DNA of 64,000 nucleotides, from positions 186,001 to 250,000 of the forward strand of contig NZ_JANUHB010000006.1 of assembly GCF_024756255.1 (NCBI RefSeq), written 5' to 3'. The notes below the pieces were generated by a model. That model was not told the origin of the DNA. It saw only the letters and a list, made by a program, of their open reading frames with translations, and searched no databases. Shown piece after piece: positions 61,640 through 64,000 of this stretch (positions are counted from its first letter, which is position 1; each line of letters opens with the position of its first letter). The stretch is from Massilia agilis. Lineage in GTDB: Bacteria > Pseudomonadota > Gammaproteobacteria > Burkholderiales > Burkholderiaceae_D. A program made the position numbers and the translations under genes.

Positions 61640-63217
61640 ATGGCTACCTATGCAACTCCCGGAGTTTATATTAACGAGGTTAATGCCTTTCCCAATTCAG
61701 TCGTGCCGATAGCCACGGCGGTTCCGGCTTTTATCGGCTATACCCCGAAGGCTGAATACCAGGGAAAATCATTACGCAATAAACCGCAGAAGATCACCTC
61801 GTTCGCCGATTTCCAGGCGATGTTCATGCTGGATAATCCGCCGCCCCCGGCCGACCCTGCCCGGCAATACAGCCCCGAGTATTACCTGGTGGCGCAGGCC
61901 CAGGAACCCGCGGTCGGCAATTACATGATGATCAACGGGCAGTATTACTCGGTGCTGCCCGACCCGAACACGATTTATCATCTTTACAACAGCATCCGCC
62001 TGTTCTTCCAGAACGGCGGCGGCGACGCCTACATCGTCTCGGTCGGCGGTTACGGCGCGGCCAGCAAGAAGCCACTGACCGATCCCACCGCCCGCCCGGT
62101 CAACCCCAACGTGCAGCTGGCCGACCTGCAGCGCGGCCTGGCCCTGCTCAAGAACGAGCAGGAACCGACGATGTACATCTGCCCGGAAGCGACCCTGCTC
62201 GCGCCGGCGGACAACCAGACGCTGATGCAGGGCATGCTGCTGCAGGCCGAAGAGATGCAGACCGCCGTCTGCCTGTTCGACGTGATCGGGGGCGCCAACC
62301 CGGACCCGATCATGTACACCCAGGACATCGAGAACTTCCGCAACAGCACCGGCAACAACGGACTGAAGTTCGGTACCTGCTACTACCCCTTCATCGGCAC
62401 GACCATCATGCAGTCGTCCGATATCGACTTCACCAACCTGTTCGGCGGCGACACCAAGCAGCTGGCGGCCTTCATCAATCCGCCGTCCGCGCCCAATGCC
62501 GACGTGGCTACGATCCTGGGGCAGATCCAGAACCCGCCGGCCAACCCGCTCACCAACAGCCAGCTGCAGGCGGCCCTGCTGACCGCCAGCCAGACCTATT
62601 CGCAGATCATCAAGCATGTGCTCGAGACGGCCAACCTGCTGCCGCCCAGCGGTGCGATGGCGGGGGTGTACGCGGTCAACGACAACCAGAACGGCGTGTG
62701 GAGCGCCCCGGCCAACACCAGCATCGTGGGCGCGGTGAGCCTGCCGATCCGGCTGACCGACAGCCAGCAGGAAAACCTGAACATCGACGCCGTCTCGGGC
62801 AAGTCGGTCAATGCGATCCGCTTCTTCAACGGCCAGGGCATCCTGGTCTGGGGCGCCCGCACGCTCGACGGCAACAGCCAGGACTGGCGCTACGTCTCGG
62901 TGCGCCGGACCATGACCTTCATCGAACAGTCGGTCAAGCTGGCCGCGCGCGCCTACGTGTTCGAGCCGAACAACGCCAACACCTGGGCGGCGGTCAAGAG
63001 CATGATCAGCAGCTTCCTGACCACCGTGTGGAAGGAAGGCGGGCTGCAGGGCGCTTCCCCGGCCGATGCCTTCCAGGTGTCGGTGGGCCTGGGCAGCACG
63101 ATGACGGCCGACGACCTGCTCGATGGCTACATGCGGGTGACGGTGCTGGTGGCGGTGGTGAGGCCGGCCGAGTTCCTTGTCCTCACCTTCCAACAGCAGC
63201 AGGCCAAATCCGGCTGA
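61640..63217 (+). CDS. Contractile tail sheath protein
   Basis: A 525-residue sheath protein: ATPGVYINEVNAFPNSVVPIATAVPAFIGYT (in parts) is the N-terminal hallmark of phage-like sheath subunits, and the C-terminal domain (about 395-520; NAIRFFNGQGILVWGARTL, DWRYVSVRRTMTFIEQSV) is the conserved interlocking handle. It assembles the sheath that contracts to drive the inner tube. Length and start match the injection-system group rather than T4 gp18. Only one sheath gene is visible before the window ends; such systems often have two or three. Confidence 0.96.
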   Translation: MATYATPGVYINEVNAFPNSVVPIATAVPAFIGYTPKAEYQGKSLRNKPQKITSFADFQAMFMLDNPPPPADPARQYSPEYYLVAQAQEPAVGNYMMINGQYYSVLPDPNTIYHLYNSIRLFFQNGGGDAYIVSVGGYGAASKKPLTDPTARPVNPNVQLADLQRGLALLKNEQEPTMYICPEATLLAPADNQTLMQGMLLQAEEMQTAVCLFDVIGGANPDPIMYTQDIENFRNSTGNNGLKFGTCYYPFIGTTIMQSSDIDFTNLFGGDTKQLAAFINPPSAPNADVATILGQIQNPPANPLTNSQLQAALLTASQTYSQIIKHVLETANLLPPSGAMAGVYAVNDNQNGVWSAPANTSIVGAVSLPIRLTDSQQENLNIDAVSGKSVNAIRFFNGQGILVWGARTLDGNSQDWRYVSVRRTMTFIEQSVKLAARAYVFEPNNANTWAAVKSMISSFLTTVWKEGGLQGASPADAFQVSVGLGSTMTADDLLDGYMRVTVLVAVVRPAEFLVLTFQQQQAKSG

Positions 63218-63276
63218 TCCGGCCCGATCCGGCGTTCCCATTGAATCCGTAGAACCCTATAGCTGAGAGGACCACC

Positions 63277-63744
63277 ATGGCAGATGATGGAAGCAAGGAA
63301 GGCGCAACCTGGCCGATGCCCAAATTCCGTTTCGAAGTCGACTTCGGAACGCAGCTGAAGCAGATCGCATTCCAGGAAGTGTCGGGAATGGACAAGGAAG
63401 TGCAGGTCATCGAATACCGGCACAGCAACAACCCGCTGTTCTCGACGATCAAGATGCCGGGCATCGCGAAATACGGCAACGTCACCATGAAACGGGGCGT
63501 GTTCGTCAACGACAACACGTTCTGGGCCTGGATGGACGAGATCAAGATGAACACCATCGCGCGCCGCACCGTCCTGATCAAGTTGCTGGACGAGGCGGGC
63601 GAGGTGACCATGCAGTGGCAGCTGAACAATGCGTGGCCGACCAAGATCACCGGCACCGACCTCAAGTCGGACGGCAACGAGGTCGCCGTGGACACGATCG
63701 AAATCGCGCATGAACAGCTGATCATCACGAATGGCAAGTCCTGA
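63277..63744 (+). CDS. Tail tube protein (gp19-like), first copy
   Basis: A 155-residue inner-tube subunit of the phage T4 gp19/Pvc1 family. It shows FRFEVDFGTQLKQIAFQEVSGMDKEVQVIEYRHS (in parts), then FSTIKMPGIAKYGNVTMKRGVF, the standard pattern. It stacks in hexameric rings inside the sheath. AGAGGACC lies six bases before ATG 63277. Its end overlaps the next tube gene by 14 bases. Confidence 0.95.
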   Translation: MADDGSKEGATWPMPKFRFEVDFGTQLKQIAFQEVSGMDKEVQVIEYRHSNNPLFSTIKMPGIAKYGNVTMKRGVFVNDNTFWAWMDEIKMNTIARRTVLIKLLDEAGEVTMQWQLNNAWPTKITGTDLKSDGNEVAVDTIEIAHEQLIITNGKS

Positions 63745-64000
63745 CCTGCTCACCAGCTTTTATTTCAGTGTGAAGGTCACCGGGAAAAGCAGCGCCAACG
63801 ACGCTGCTTTCCAGGAGGCTTCCGGCCTGGGCAAGGAGATCAAGACCGAGGATGTCGGCAGCGGCGGCGAAAACCGCTTCCGCTACCGGCTCCCGGCCGG
63901 CACCACCTACCAGAACCTGGTGTTAAAGCGCGGCGTGGTGCTGGCCGATTCGCCCTTGATCGAGTGGTGCCAGATGACGCTCGATGGCGGGCTGGGCAAG
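63731..64000 (+). CDS. Tail tube protein (gp19-like), second copy (3' end outside window)
   Basis: Ninety codons are visible: SFYFSVKVTGKSSANDAAFQEASGLGKEI (in parts) and TYQNLVLKRGVVLADSPLIEW, again the gp19 fold but clearly diverged from the first copy. The start overlaps the previous gene. In Pvc-type systems a second tube protein (Pvc5-like) forms the ring next to the baseplate. The cluster continues beyond the window edge. Confidence 0.92.
   Translation, partial: MASPDLLTSFYFSVKVTGKSSANDAAFQEASGLGKEIKTEDVGSGGENRFRYRLPAGTTYQNLVLKRGVVLADSPLIEWCQMTLDGGLGK

Noticed and set aside
60207..64000. A prophage or a type VI secretion system
   Set aside because: No capsid, portal, terminase, integrase, TssB/TssC or TssM genes are visible; DUF4255 next to sheath and tube genes fits an extracellular injection system better. 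The window edge limits this judgement.

Overview
The window is GC-rich, tightly packed chromosomal DNA that reads like a free-living betaproteobacterium. uvrA and ssb lie near each other, nudC, folE and many small regulator-plus-target units are present, and TonB, MFS, FUSC and NodT-type envelope proteins are abundant. A Massilia/Telluria-like member of the Oxalobacteraceae is my best guess. That is inferred from gene content, not from a marker gene. I see no rRNA, tRNA or CRISPR array.

Layout. 2-3581: the end of a TonB-dependent receptor and a secreted cyanophycinase. 3597-6295: a XamI-like restriction-modification operon read leftwards from a promoter that carries an exact LexA-type palindrome. 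6333-14562: uvrA, then a four-gene membrane glycosylation operon (GT-C enzyme, methyltransferase, small flippase-like protein, GtrB/ArnC-like GT2), then ssb. 15107-19150: a four-gene ABC exporter, LolA-like carrier and outer-membrane barrel operon, with a divergent AraC regulator. 20213-27196: PEP mutase-like enzyme/LysR, LprI-like protein, MFS, AraC and a chemoreceptor. 27193-37151: a GH2 glycosidase followed by two convergent glycan operons (DUF4254-GT2-GT9 on +; carbamoyltransferase, dimethylformamidase-like, radical SAM, GT9 on -).

37315-42224 holds ordinary housekeeping and small genes (DUF2795-DUF4142 protein, nudC, folE, an orphan IS5-type domain, a PAP2 phosphatase and a lipoprotein). 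42428-46214 is a paoABC-type molybdenum aldehyde dehydrogenase. 46245-50553 is a sulfonate-type uptake operon (rhodanese, TauD-like dioxygenase, SsuA/C/B). 50732-54664 holds an MFS/MarR pair and a divergent quinone oxidoreductase/LysR pair. 54763-59873 is a MarR-FUSC-DUF1656-HlyD-NodT efflux operon. From 60207 to the window edge runs the start of a contractile injection system (DUF4255 protein, unknown protein, sheath, two tube proteins).

Four systems deserve attention: the apparently SOS-controlled restriction-modification operon, the carbamoyl/amidase-like/radical SAM/heptosyltransferase-family cluster, the ABC-LolA-barrel export line, and the contractile injection system. Family names come from recognising motifs by eye; no database search was run.
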